This document shows, one piece after another, positions 1 through 6,728 of a stretch of DNA of 12,180 nucleotides. Below the pieces are notes generated by a model. The model was not told the DNA's origin. It searched no databases and was given only the letters and a program-made list of their open reading frames with translations. This DNA is from Gammaproteobacteria bacterium (GTDB taxonomy: Bacteria; Pseudomonadota; Gammaproteobacteria; Arenicellales; JAHEKD01): assembly GCA_024638545.1 (NCBI GenBank), contig JAHEKD010000023.1:1-12180 (forward strand). Reading direction: 5' to 3'. A program made the position numbers and the translations under genes. How positions within the stretch are numbered: position 1 is the stretch's first letter; each line of letters begins with the position of its first letter.

Positions 1-366
1 ATGGTCATTCAGGGCAGGCCTGAAGATGAAATTCACGAGCGTGTCGAACACTATTTGAAATTAGTGGGGCTTGAGAATGAAATGCATAAACGACCCGCGT
101 CAATGAGTGGCGGCCAGCAGCAGCGTGTGGCGGTCGCCCGCGCGCTTGCTGCCGGACCCCGCCTGGTGCTCGCAGATGAGCCTACTGCCAATCTTGATTC
201 AGAAAATGCAACCGCTTTGCTGGATATCATGTACCGCTTGTGTATGGAGGAAAAAACAACATTTATTTTCTCGACTCATGATGTTCGGGTAATGCAGCGC
301 GCCAGGCGAATAATCACACTTCGTGATGGTCAAATCGTCAGCGACGAACAGCGCAAGCCTGATTAA
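1..366 (+). CDS. ABC transporter ATP-binding protein, LolD/MacB-like (5' end cut by window)
   Basis: C-terminal 121 residues of an ABC ATPase that would power a membrane permease from the cytoplasmic side. Visible in order: the signature SGGQQQR (residues 36-42 of the visible part), Walker B LVLADEP with catalytic Glu60, the D-loop segment NLD, and the H-loop STHD with His93. The N-terminal Walker A is absent. The first codon happens to be ATG, but MVIQGRP matches the middle of LolD/MacB-type ATPases, so the true start lies left of the window. This subfamily normally works with FtsX/MacB-like permeases in lipoprotein extraction or export of envelope substrates; no permease is visible here. 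The stop is 6 nt before the next gene, which encodes an outer-membrane barrel, fitting an envelope-transport operon. The family is certain from motifs; the substrate is unknown. Confidence 0.93.
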   Translation: MVIQGRPEDEIHERVEHYLKLVGLENEMHKRPASMSGGQQQRVAVARALAAGPRLVLADEPTANLDSENATALLDIMYRLCMEEKTTFIFSTHDVRVMQRARRIITLRDGQIVSDEQRKPD

Positions 367-372
367 CGGCAA

Positions 373-1581
373 ATGATTTACAGGTATTTATCGCTGGCGC
401 TGTTTCTGGTGTCGAATTGCGTTTGCGCTGTCCAGGTCAACGGCCGTGCCTCGGTGTCTGGTATTGCAGCAAAAGCAGACCAGGGTGAGATTGGATACGA
501 AAACGATATCGATATATTAAACGCAGACCAGCAGAGTTTCAGACTGATGCTGGAAGATTCAGCCGGTGATTCACTATGGTCATTTCATCTTGATACTAAA
601 CGCCTGCATCTCAAGGGACTGCCTTTCAGTACGAAGCATTCGAGTGATTTATTTCGCTATTATGACTTGTCACACCATTGGAGGGGTGAGCGTGATCGGA
701 GTAGCCGTACCCGAATCGGCTACGAAGTTGATCAGGCCTATTTCAGGATCGACAAAGGTAATCTCAATTTAGGCATAGGCCGCCAACCAGTTGACTGGGG
801 CAGTGGCCGTTTCTGGCAGCCAATGAATGTGTTCGGGGCATTTGCACCAACAGATCTGGACACAGAGTATAAACCGGGTATTGACACTGTGATTGTTGAC
901 TGGTTCCCATCTGCTTTTTCCTCGCTGGAAGCGGTGTATGCATTTGCACCGAATGACAGGGACAAGATCAAAAACAGCGGTGCGCTATATTATCGACGCC
1001 AGGCCGGGCAGAATTCTGAGTTGGCCCTGCTTGCAGGCCGGGTTCTAGAAAACAGCGTTTATGGTACTTCGTTTGAGAGTGACTTGAGGGGTGCTGGCTG
1101 GCGTATTGAAGGTGTTTATTACGATCTGTCGGATAGCAAAGATAATGAATGGTTCTGGATTGCAGGTGTCGATTACCAGTTCAATAACGGTACTTTGATA
1201 ACTGCTGAATGGTATAACAACACGCTCGGTGTCAGACATGAATCTTCACTTCTCACTAGCCCGATCGAACTTTTTGAACTCCATGGGCTGAAACAGCATT
1301 TTAGTCAGCAAATATTGGGTATATCCTTAAACCGTGATATGACACCCTTATTAAACGCTAATTATTCGTTATTGATCAGCCCGCTGAAGAACAGCAGCGG
1401 CCATCATGAGTTCTCAGCATTACATCAGTTCAATCTTGTTTATTCGGTCAGCGATGAATCAGAATTTGTATTTTCACTGCAACATACGTCTGGCACCGGA
1501 CTGGATCGGCAAAAAAAATTAACCTCTGAATTTGGTCATTTACCAGACAGTCTAACCCTGATTTACAGATATTATTTTTAG
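373..1581 (+). CDS. Outer-membrane beta-barrel (porin-like) protein
   Basis: Predicted 402-residue exported protein. Residues 1-19 form a signal peptide: short basic start, hydrophobic core LALFLVSN, then CVCA with likely signal peptidase I cleavage before VQV. No clear lipobox is present. The rest has alternating polar/aromatic strands and ends in IYRYYF, the terminal-Phe signal expected of BAM-assembled barrels. A conserved-looking block near residues 135-165 (GRQPVDWGSGRFWQP, then a PTD segment) resembles a motif I recall from porin-like proteins encoded beside LolD-type ABC operons. It starts 6 nt after the ABC ATPase stop with only a weak Shine-Dalgarno, so translational coupling is likely. 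It may form the outer-membrane exit or acceptor of the same envelope system. Barrel topology is well supported; substrate and exact family are not. Confidence 0.78.
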   Translation: MIYRYLSLALFLVSNCVCAVQVNGRASVSGIAAKADQGEIGYENDIDILNADQQSFRLMLEDSAGDSLWSFHLDTKRLHLKGLPFSTKHSSDLFRYYDLSHHWRGERDRSSRTRIGYEVDQAYFRIDKGNLNLGIGRQPVDWGSGRFWQPMNVFGAFAPTDLDTEYKPGIDTVIVDWFPSAFSSLEAVYAFAPNDRDKIKNSGALYYRRQAGQNSELALLAGRVLENSVYGTSFESDLRGAGWRIEGVYYDLSDSKDNEWFWIAGVDYQFNNGTLITAEWYNNTLGVRHESSLLTSPIELFELHGLKQHFSQQILGISLNRDMTPLLNANYSLLISPLKNSSGHHEFSALHQFNLVYSVSDESEFVFSLQHTSGTGLDRQKKLTSEFGHLPDSLTLIYRYYF

Positions 1582-1657
1582 ACTGTACGGCGTGTTCAAA
1601 TCCCCAAGTTTAAATCATGCCGAATGGTGAGCCAGATCGATTCGGCTGATGCAATAA

Positions 1658-1699
1658 TTGATTGTAGTCAATTAAATTATAGTATTAATGTAATAATTT
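1658..1699 (+). promoter_or_regulatory. Upstream FNR/Anr-like box with -10 (predicted promoter P1)
   Basis: TTGATTGTAGTCAA at 1658-1671 differs from the FNR/Anr consensus TTGAT-N4-ATCAA at one position of the second half (GTCAA). It sits in a wider dyad, AATTGA-N6-TCAATT (1656-1673). Its centre at 1664.5 predicts a class II start at about 1706, and TAATTT at 1694-1699 sits where the -10 should be. The AT-rich context makes a chance -10 likelier here than for the downstream site. It could be a second promoter or an upstream accessory FNR site; the box centres are 150 bp apart. Confidence 0.5.
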
Positions 1700-1703
1700 T
1701 GTC

Positions 1704-1736
1704 TCTTTGGTCTGCCATCTTAAAGCAGATTAAAGA
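1704..1736 (+). other. Stem-loop, 12-bp stem, in the leader of the kinase-CBS operon
   Basis: Positions 1704-1715 (TCTTTGGTCTGC) pair with 1725-1736 (GCAGATTAAAGA) over 12 base pairs, including two adjacent G-U wobbles, around the 9-nt loop CATCTTAAA. It begins next to the start predicted for the upstream FNR-like promoter, so it would form the 5' end of that RNA. It is not followed by a T-tract, so it is not an ordinary intrinsic terminator. Possible roles are 5'-end protection or part of a small RNA; neither is shown by the sequence. Confidence 0.45.
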
Positions 1737-1807
1737 CGCTTGTTCATCCTCGCTGATCCTTTTTTATCAGTTAAATCCAGCCGAAAGTAAATTTCTCCTC
1801 TATACAT

Positions 1808-1849
1808 TTGATCTAAATCAAAACACCGGCATCACAAAATGGGTATTAT
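1808..1849 (+). promoter_or_regulatory. Class II FNR/Anr promoter of the kinase-CBS operon (P2)
   Basis: TTGATCTAAATCAA at 1808-1821 is a perfect FNR/Anr consensus palindrome (TTGAT-N4-ATCAA), centred at 1814.5. TATTAT at 1844-1849 is a good -10 hexamer ending 7 bp before position 1856, exactly 41.5 bp from the box centre. That is the geometry of class II FNR-activated promoters, in which the box replaces the -35. The first gene downstream on this strand is the kinase fusion at 2022. Activation under low oxygen is inferred from family knowledge. CRP (TGTGA-type) sites differ in the key half-site bases, so FNR/Anr fits better. Confidence 0.75.
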
Positions 1850-2021
1850 TTCAGATAGGCGATTTGTTAACTTACAGGAGGTAAAGCTGAGCGCATTTCT
1901 CTGGATGAATTTTGCTTCATCTGCATAATCTTTGAAAAGGATATATCGTAGATATAAGGTAATTGACGGAACAGGCTGGAGATAACGACCTGGTTGTGAT
2001 ATCCAGACAGCTAAACTCAAG

Positions 2022-3632
2022 ATGGATTGTGACTTAATAAAGAATCTGCAAAACATAAACCTGTATAATCACCGGGTAAGTGGTTTTGAAATAGTGGAAA
2101 CACATATCTCCTGGATATTATTAACCGGGGAATACGCCTATAAAATCAAGAAACCGGTAGATTTCGAATTTGTGAATTTTACCTCTCTTGAGAAACGCTG
2201 TTATTACTGTTATGAGGAACTGCGTCTGAATCGACGACTGGCACCGAATTTGTATCTTGACGTTTGTGCGATTACCGGTAGTGTCGAACAGCCCGTAATC
2301 GGCGGAACCGGCCCGGCCATTGAATATATGGTGAAAATGAAGCAGTTTGAACAGCGGAATTTATTGAGTAACCTGGTTAAACAAAAAGAAATCAGTTATC
2401 AACAAATCGATTCACTGGCCACTACCGTTGCAGTTTTTCACCAGCAGATTGAATCAGCCGGCAGAGAATTAACCTATGGGAATCCCGAACAGATTTACCG
2501 CTGGGTTGAGCAGAACTTTCAGCAGATTCGGCCGTTTCTTCAGACAAATATGCAGCTTGAGCAGCTGCACCGACTGCAGGAGTGGACCCTCGAACGATAT
2601 AGTAATCTTGAAGAGATGCTGGATCTGCGAAAACGGCGGGCATTCATACGCGAATGCCATGGTGACCTGCACCTGGGGAATATAGCCCTTATCGATGGTG
2701 AGCTGGTTGTATTTGACGGTATTGAATTTAATAACGAGTTACGCTGGATTGACGTGATGAGTGAAATTGCTTTCCTGATGATGGATTTGTCCGACAAGGA
2801 TGAGCCGGCAATGGCCAACAGCTTCCTGGATCAGTACCTGACGGTAACCGGCGACTATGATGGTCTTTCAATCCTGCCTTTTTATCTGGTTTACCGCGCG
2901 CTGGTGCGTGCAAAAATCGATTTGTTAACATCGAGCGGAGAATCGATCACTCAGCACCATACTCACTCAGTGACAGGTGATTATCAAAGCTATGTTGATC
3001 TGGCCCTGAATTATACCCGGCCGCCTCCTGCTGCCCTGTATATTACACATGGACTGGCAGGATCCGGTAAATCAACACTGGCAAGAACTTTCGCGCAGGA
3101 GCTTGGCGCGGTTCGTATACGTTCGGATGTTGAACGTAAACGCATGTTTGGCCTGGCTGCAGGGCAAAGAACTGATGCCGGTCTAGGGACCGGCATATAC
3201 TCTGCCGATGCCACACGTGCAACTTATACAAAATTATCCAGGCTTGGTGAAAAGGTGCTTAAAGCTGGATATTCAGTGATTATTGATGCCGGATTTTTAC
3301 AGCAATGGCAACGACACATTTTTCAGCGACTGGCACAGCAACTGAATGTGAGGTTTGTGATTATAAATTTGCAGGCGCCGTTAGAGGTGCTTCGCAAACG
3401 TGTGCGGGATCGATGGCACAAGCGCAAAGATCCGTCAGAAGCAAGCCTGGAAGTGCTCGAATCACAGATTATTAATCATCAGCCGCTGACTGCAGGTGAA
3501 CTCGACCATAGCATTGCAGTTGAGTCAACCGGTAAAGATTACAGCACAATTGTAAATAAAATTATTGCCATTAAGCCCGCGCAATTTATGTCAAACAAAC
3601 CTCGTCATCCAAATTATCATAAGGAGTTTTAA
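2022..3632 (+). CDS. Bifunctional aminoglycoside-phosphotransferase-like / AAA_33-type P-loop kinase fusion
   Basis: 536 residues with two kinase-like halves. The N-terminal half carries ETHISWILLTGEYAYKIKKP (residues about 26-45), with the lysine-bearing strand of APH folds, then ECHGDLHLGN (211-220, Brenner-type catalytic Asp215 and Asn220) and FDGIEFN (231-237, metal-binding Asp232). The C-terminal half has Walker A GLAGSGKST (344-352) and RSDVERKR near 366-373, typical of zeta-toxin/gluconate-kinase-like AAA_33 kinases. This is the COG2187-COG0645 fusion, whose substrate is, to my knowledge, unestablished; the APH label does not imply drug resistance. ATG 2022 is the first in-frame start after a stop at 1983-1985 and matches the family N-terminus, although its Shine-Dalgarno is poor. 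It is followed 1 nt later by the CBS gene and preceded by FNR-like promoters, suggesting an anaerobic or stress role. Confidence 0.9.
   Translation: MDCDLIKNLQNINLYNHRVSGFEIVETHISWILLTGEYAYKIKKPVDFEFVNFTSLEKRCYYCYEELRLNRRLAPNLYLDVCAITGSVEQPVIGGTGPAIEYMVKMKQFEQRNLLSNLVKQKEISYQQIDSLATTVAVFHQQIESAGRELTYGNPEQIYRWVEQNFQQIRPFLQTNMQLEQLHRLQEWTLERYSNLEEMLDLRKRRAFIRECHGDLHLGNIALIDGELVVFDGIEFNNELRWIDVMSEIAFLMMDLSDKDEPAMANSFLDQYLTVTGDYDGLSILPFYLVYRALVRAKIDLLTSSGESITQHHTHSVTGDYQSYVDLALNYTRPPPAALYITHGLAGSGKSTLARTFAQELGAVRIRSDVERKRMFGLAAGQRTDAGLGTGIYSADATRATYTKLSRLGEKVLKAGYSVIIDAGFLQQWQRHIFQRLAQQLNVRFVIINLQAPLEVLRKRVRDRWHKRKDPSEASLEVLESQIINHQPLTAGELDHSIAVESTGKDYSTIVNKIIAIKPAQFMSNKPRHPNYHKEF
3621..3626 (+). 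promoter_or_regulatory. Ribosome binding site setting the CBS gene start
   Basis: AAGGAG lies 7 nt before ATG 3634, inside the last codons of the kinase gene. It fixes the start at 3634 rather than the in-frame ATG at 3565, which lies 69 nt upstream within the kinase coding region and would add a 23-residue extension unlike CBS proteins. Confidence 0.85.
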
Positions 3633-3633
3633 A

Positions 3634-4065
3634 ATGCCTACAAGAACAGTTAAGCAAATTATAGACAAGTGCAATCCCGTCATAGTCGAGGTTGATACAC
3701 CTGTTATCGATGTCGCGCGTGCGATGGTATCTTCCGGTGAGGATGCTGCACTGGTCGTGCAGGATGGCAAGACGGCGGGTATTGTGACCGAGTCCGATTT
3801 GGTGAAGCGAGTTTTGGTACCAGGAAAGAATCCTGAAACCACGCCGGTCTCGGATATCATGACCCGGGATACGGTCATTATTCGGCCCGAACGGCTTTAC
3901 GGTCAGGCACTGTATTTAATGCATGAATATAATGTCAGACACATTCCAGTAGTGGACAAGGGAATGCCCGTAGGCGTTGTCAGTGCTTCAGATGCATTGA
4001 TTCCCGATATCCACATCTATGCCCACGATGTCGAAATGCTCGATCATATTGCTGAAATAATCTAG
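3634..4065 (+). CDS. Two-CBS-domain protein
   Basis: 143 residues made almost wholly of a CBS pair (Bateman module): CBS1 about residues 8-62, with GIVTESDLVKRV closing the first repeat, and CBS2 about 76-130, with RHIPVVDKGMPVGVVSASDAL. No enzyme or transport domain is attached. Stand-alone CBS pairs usually bind adenosine nucleotides and adjust a partner protein; that is family knowledge. It starts 1 nt after the kinase stop with its own strong Shine-Dalgarno, so the two are co-transcribed and probably coupled. A regulatory role over the kinase fusion is a reasonable inference. The TAG stop lies within the CTAG that begins the inverted repeat of the MITE-like element, so the insertion leaves the protein intact at the very end. 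Confidence 0.92.
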   Translation: MPTRTVKQIIDKCNPVIVEVDTPVIDVARAMVSSGEDAALVVQDGKTAGIVTESDLVKRVLVPGKNPETTPVSDIMTRDTVIIRPERLYGQALYLMHEYNVRHIPVVDKGMPVGVVSASDALIPDIHIYAHDVEMLDHIAEII

Positions 4066-4282
4066 CCCGCATTTCTCACCACCCTACTACTGCGACGGTC
4101 CCTTGCCACGCCCTGTGGGCATTTTACTCGGTCAGGGTCCTCGACATCGTGTCAACGATGCCTGCGGGCCCTTGTGCCGGCACATATGCTGATAACATAA
4201 TGCCGGCCTTTGGTCGTAAAACCCATACAGGACGCATCCTTTAACCGTCTCGCTACGAAGTCCGGTGAGAAATGCGGGCTAG
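4062..4282. mobile_element. MITE-like element with 19-bp perfect terminal inverted repeats
   Basis: CTAGCCCGCATTTCTCACC at 4062-4080 is the exact reverse complement of 4264-4282. The 221-bp unit has no reading frame of note. Its interior is rich in small dyads: GCCC-TGT-GGGC (4110-4120), CATCGT-GTCA-ACGATG (4145-4160), and GCCGGCA / TGCCGGC (4176-4182 / 4201-4207) with a nested TATG/CATA. Both outer ends read CTAG, so the target could be CTAG with a TA or CTAG duplication. IS630/Tc1-type transposases are known to use CTAG with TA duplication, but the parent transposase is not in the window and this assignment is tentative. It sits between two convergent operons and, if transcribed, would fold strongly from either strand. 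Confidence 0.75.
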
Positions 4283-4316
4283 TCGGCAAATGGGTCTCGG
4301 GTGTAATAATCCTGTT

Positions 4317-5744
4317 TTAAAGTTCCCGGTCAAACCGGATCATCTTATTCTGATTGTAATACCAGTAAAAAGGGAATGCAGTCAGAAAGATTAACATGCC
4401 AAACAGGATTAACGGCATATGCAGGCCGAACAAGTCAATGGAGTCCCAGAATTGGGTCAGCAACATTCCAAGGCAAAAAGCTGAGCCTGCAAAGGCCATC
4501 AGTGGGAACCATTTATAATTGACTGGCGACCTGAATAGATTGCTGTCATAGACATTGCTCAACCGATGCTTGTAACGGTAGATAATCAGCGACAAATTGA
4601 CTGCAAGAAAGCTTAAAAATACCCCGACATTGGTGAGCTTGGCTATCTCGCCGAGATCACCTTTGAAAACAAATATAATTGCGACCGACGAGGTAAGGAT
4701 TATTGCAGCTACCGGAGTCTGGTTGACACGGTGAACTCTCCCTAAAACGGCAGGCAAACACTTTTCCCTGGCAATGCCATACATCATTCTTGAACTTACG
4801 ATCAACAGAACCAGGATTGTATTAGCGGTTGCGAATAATGCGACAAAGGTGAATAAGTTTCCTGCGGCAGGATTGTTCATCGCCTGTGTTGCGACTAGGG
4901 CCAGCGGGCCTTGAGAAACAACCGCGCTTTGAGAAGACAGTGCCAATTGAGCAGGTGGCACCACGCTCACCGCAACAATGGTCACCAGAATGTAAATCAC
5001 AGTCGATATTAACAGGGAAAGTATAAGCGCTGCGGGTATTACTTTCTTTGGGTTTTTAGTCTCTTCAGCGATATTGGCCACGTCTTCAAAACCAATATAA
5101 GCAAAGAATATCAGGCTGGTTGCTGAGATAATGCTGTTAAACTGCTTGAAAGATTGTATGGGCTGATTATTAATATCAGACAGTAGATTTGTATTGCCGA
5201 TAAATTTCCAGCCGGTGATAATAATGAAAAACAATCCACCAACTTCGATGAGCGTGAAAATTGTGTTTAGAAAAGCACTTTCGACAATGCCTTTAAGGTT
5301 AATCAGCGTCATTAAGATAATTATGCCGGCAGCCAGCCAGACAGGATTTATGGAAATAAAAAGTTTGCAATAGGCAGCAAATCCAAGCGCTACAGCCGAT
5401 GCGCTGATGATACCGGTAAGTATTGATACATAACCAATAAAAAATGCAGCCGCCTTTGATTCTGTCGTTTCCTGTACGTAAATAAACTCTGCTGCAGATT
5501 TAGGAAATAGTGTAGTCAGTTCAGCATATGAAAATGCTGTAAACATCGCAATCACTGCAGCCAGTACGAAAGAAAGCCAAACGCTGTGCCCGGCGATACC
5601 TGCGGCCTCACCGATCAGTGCATAAATGCCCGCCCCTAGAATGATACCCACGCCATAAATGGTTGTCTGAATTAATCCAAGCGACTGCTTGAGTCCTTTC
5701 TTGAAGAGTGGGGCGGGAGCGGGTGTTGTTCTCTTGCTTCTCAA
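4317..5744 (-). CDS. APC-family amino-acid permease, TTG start
   Basis: 475-residue inner-membrane transporter with about 12 hydrophobic segments. YGVGIILGAGIYALIGEAAG (residues 30-49) is the glycine-rich first helix that binds the substrate backbone in APC carriers. FFAYIGFEDVANIAEETKNP (from about residue 210) is the TM6 region plus following loop, and SRMMYGIAREKCLP is the TM8-loop motif of this family. The likely substrate is an amino acid or related amine. The start codon is TTG (5742-5744); no ATG or GTG lies between the upstream stop and the first helix. The frame is the same as that of the Usp gene, separated only by its TAA and three codons, and the Shine-Dalgarno (GCGGA) is weak, so translation is probably coupled. 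Co-transcription with the Usp gene places it under the FNR-like promoter. Confidence 0.92.
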   Translation of the reverse strand: MRSKRTTPAPAPLFKKGLKQSLGLIQTTIYGVGIILGAGIYALIGEAAGIAGHSVWLSFVLAAVIAMFTAFSYAELTTLFPKSAAEFIYVQETTESKAAAFFIGYVSILTGIISASAVALGFAAYCKLFISINPVWLAAGIIILMTLINLKGIVESAFLNTIFTLIEVGGLFFIIITGWKFIGNTNLLSDINNQPIQSFKQFNSIISATSLIFFAYIGFEDVANIAEETKNPKKVIPAALILSLLISTVIYILVTIVAVSVVPPAQLALSSQSAVVSQGPLALVATQAMNNPAAGNLFTFVALFATANTILVLLIVSSRMMYGIAREKCLPAVLGRVHRVNQTPVAAIILTSSVAIIFVFKGDLGEIAKLTNVGVFLSFLAVNLSLIIYRYKHRLSNVYDSNLFRSPVNYKWFPLMAFAGSAFCLGMLLTQFWDSIDLFGLHMPLILFGMLIFLTAFPFYWYYNQNKMIRFDREL

Positions 5745-5753
5745 TGGTCCGCT

Positions 5754-6728
5754 TTACTTTATTAAGGTTGGGTGTTTTGTTTTCATGGGGCTGACGAAAT
5801 CGGCTGAATGCATAACCAGAATATCGCAATCTACTTCGTCGAGAATATCCTCAGTTGTGCCTCCGATGAAGACTTGTTCGAAACGGCTTTTTGTTGTTGC
5901 GCCGATGACTAGTAAATCGGTCTTCGATTCAGAAATAAATTTTGGTAACGATTCTGTTGCTTCACCATCTTCCATGATGATGCTGTCGTGATCGATGCTG
6001 AATTCATCGGCCAGCTTGTAAATCGCCTGTTTATGTGATTGCCTGATTTGCTGGTCCGCTTCCTCTGTGAAGATGACGCCGAACTGTCCGCTCCACGAAT
6101 AGGCGGATGAAGGCAGATTAAGTATTGAGTAATAGCTGTGGTAAAGTTGTAGTCTGCCGTCCGTTTCATGCGTAATGAATTTTGCGATCTGCACTATGTC
6201 CCTGTCATGCTCATTTGGCTTTAGTTCGTCATGAACAGGATTAACGGCACAGGTCACTGTGGGTGAATTCCAGAGATTGTCGGGTTTTACAAACAATATT
6301 GGCGTTTTGCACGTCCTGATCAGGCTCCAGTCTGTATTTCTGAACACACTGCGTGTTAACTTATAGTGATAGTGGGTGTCCTTGACGATCATGAACGGCT
6401 TGATTTTCATGGCCTGTCTGATGATAGCTTCATGGCGGGGATAATCCCAGACGGTTTTACAATTTACTTTAAAGCCCTGCTCGCGCAGCGGTTTAGCGAG
6501 TTTTTCAAGGTGTTTATTATGATGATCAAGGTAGCTGTCAATATGTTGGTTGAGTTCCTCGATTTTCAGGAAATGTTTGTTCTCGACAATCTGTGAAGCG
6601 TAATCACAAATCAGCAGATCAAGGTTCATCTTCAGTTTTTTAGCCAGGACCATAGCTTGTCCAAGCGCAGGCTGCTTCTCTTTTGTTGGGTCTATAACCA
6701 CTAAAATTGTATTTGTAATGTCCATCAT
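5754..6728 (-). CDS. uspE: Tandem universal stress protein, UspE-like
   Basis: 324 residues with two Usp domains, about 5-149 and 155-308. The N-terminus TILVVIDPTKEKQPAL and the segment NTDWSLIRTCKTPILFVKP (131-149) match my recollection of E. coli UspE, which has corresponding VVIDP-QPAL and PTDWHLLRKCPSPVW segments. In the second domain the ATP-loop region is GATTKSRFEQVFIGGTTE (276-293). The usual G-x2-G-x9-G(S/T) has Thr at the second Gly, so nucleotide binding may be altered. UspE-type proteins are cytoplasmic stress regulators, often under FNR/Anr control. Two consecutive ATGs (6728, 6725) follow AAGGG, so either may start. The gene leads a two-gene unit with the APC permease 9 nt downstream. 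The symbol reflects family resemblance, not proven orthology. Confidence 0.88.
   Translation of the reverse strand: MMDITNTILVVIDPTKEKQPALGQAMVLAKKLKMNLDLLICDYASQIVENKHFLKIEELNQHIDSYLDHHNKHLEKLAKPLREQGFKVNCKTVWDYPRHEAIIRQAMKIKPFMIVKDTHYHYKLTRSVFRNTDWSLIRTCKTPILFVKPDNLWNSPTVTCAVNPVHDELKPNEHDRDIVQIAKFITHETDGRLQLYHSYYSILNLPSSAYSWSGQFGVIFTEEADQQIRQSHKQAIYKLADEFSIDHDSIIMEDGEATESLPKFISESKTDLLVIGATTKSRFEQVFIGGTTEDILDEVDCDILVMHSADFVSPMKTKHPTLIK

Larger units (their letters stand above)
1582..2021 (+). other. 440-bp intergenic regulatory region upstream of the kinase-CBS operon
   Basis: AT-rich gap with no convincing gene; the longest reading frames (86 codons plus, 74 codons minus) have no recognisable protein character. 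It holds a 7-bp inverted repeat, GCCGAAT at 1619-1625 and ATTCGGC at 1640-1646, just after the porin-like gene but without a T-tract, so it is a doubtful terminator. It then holds two FNR-like promoters, a 12-bp hairpin at 1704-1736, a perfect AGGAGG at 1876-1881 with no ATG at normal spacing, and a 6-bp hairpin near 1941-1955 (TATATC / GATATA). From the two predicted starts the 5' leader of the kinase gene would be about 166 or 316 nt. Confidence 0.6.

Noticed and set aside
1619..1646. Inverted repeat after the porin-like gene as an intrinsic terminator
   Set aside because: A 7-bp stem with a 14-nt loop and no following T-tract does not meet the usual pattern.
1624..1884. 86-codon open frame in the kinase-operon upstream gap
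   Set aside because: It has no Shine-Dalgarno and no recognisable protein pattern. It overlaps both FNR-like promoters and the hairpin, and a 74-codon opposite-strand frame in the same gap is equally featureless.
2022..3632. Reading the APH-like half as an aminoglycoside resistance gene
   Set aside because: The two-kinase fusion is a widespread chromosomal family, and the CBS/FNR context argues for a native metabolic or signalling role.
3565..3633. Upstream ATG giving the CBS protein a 23-residue extension
   Set aside because: AAGGAG sits 7 nt before the ATG at 3634, and the extension lies wholly inside the kinase coding sequence.
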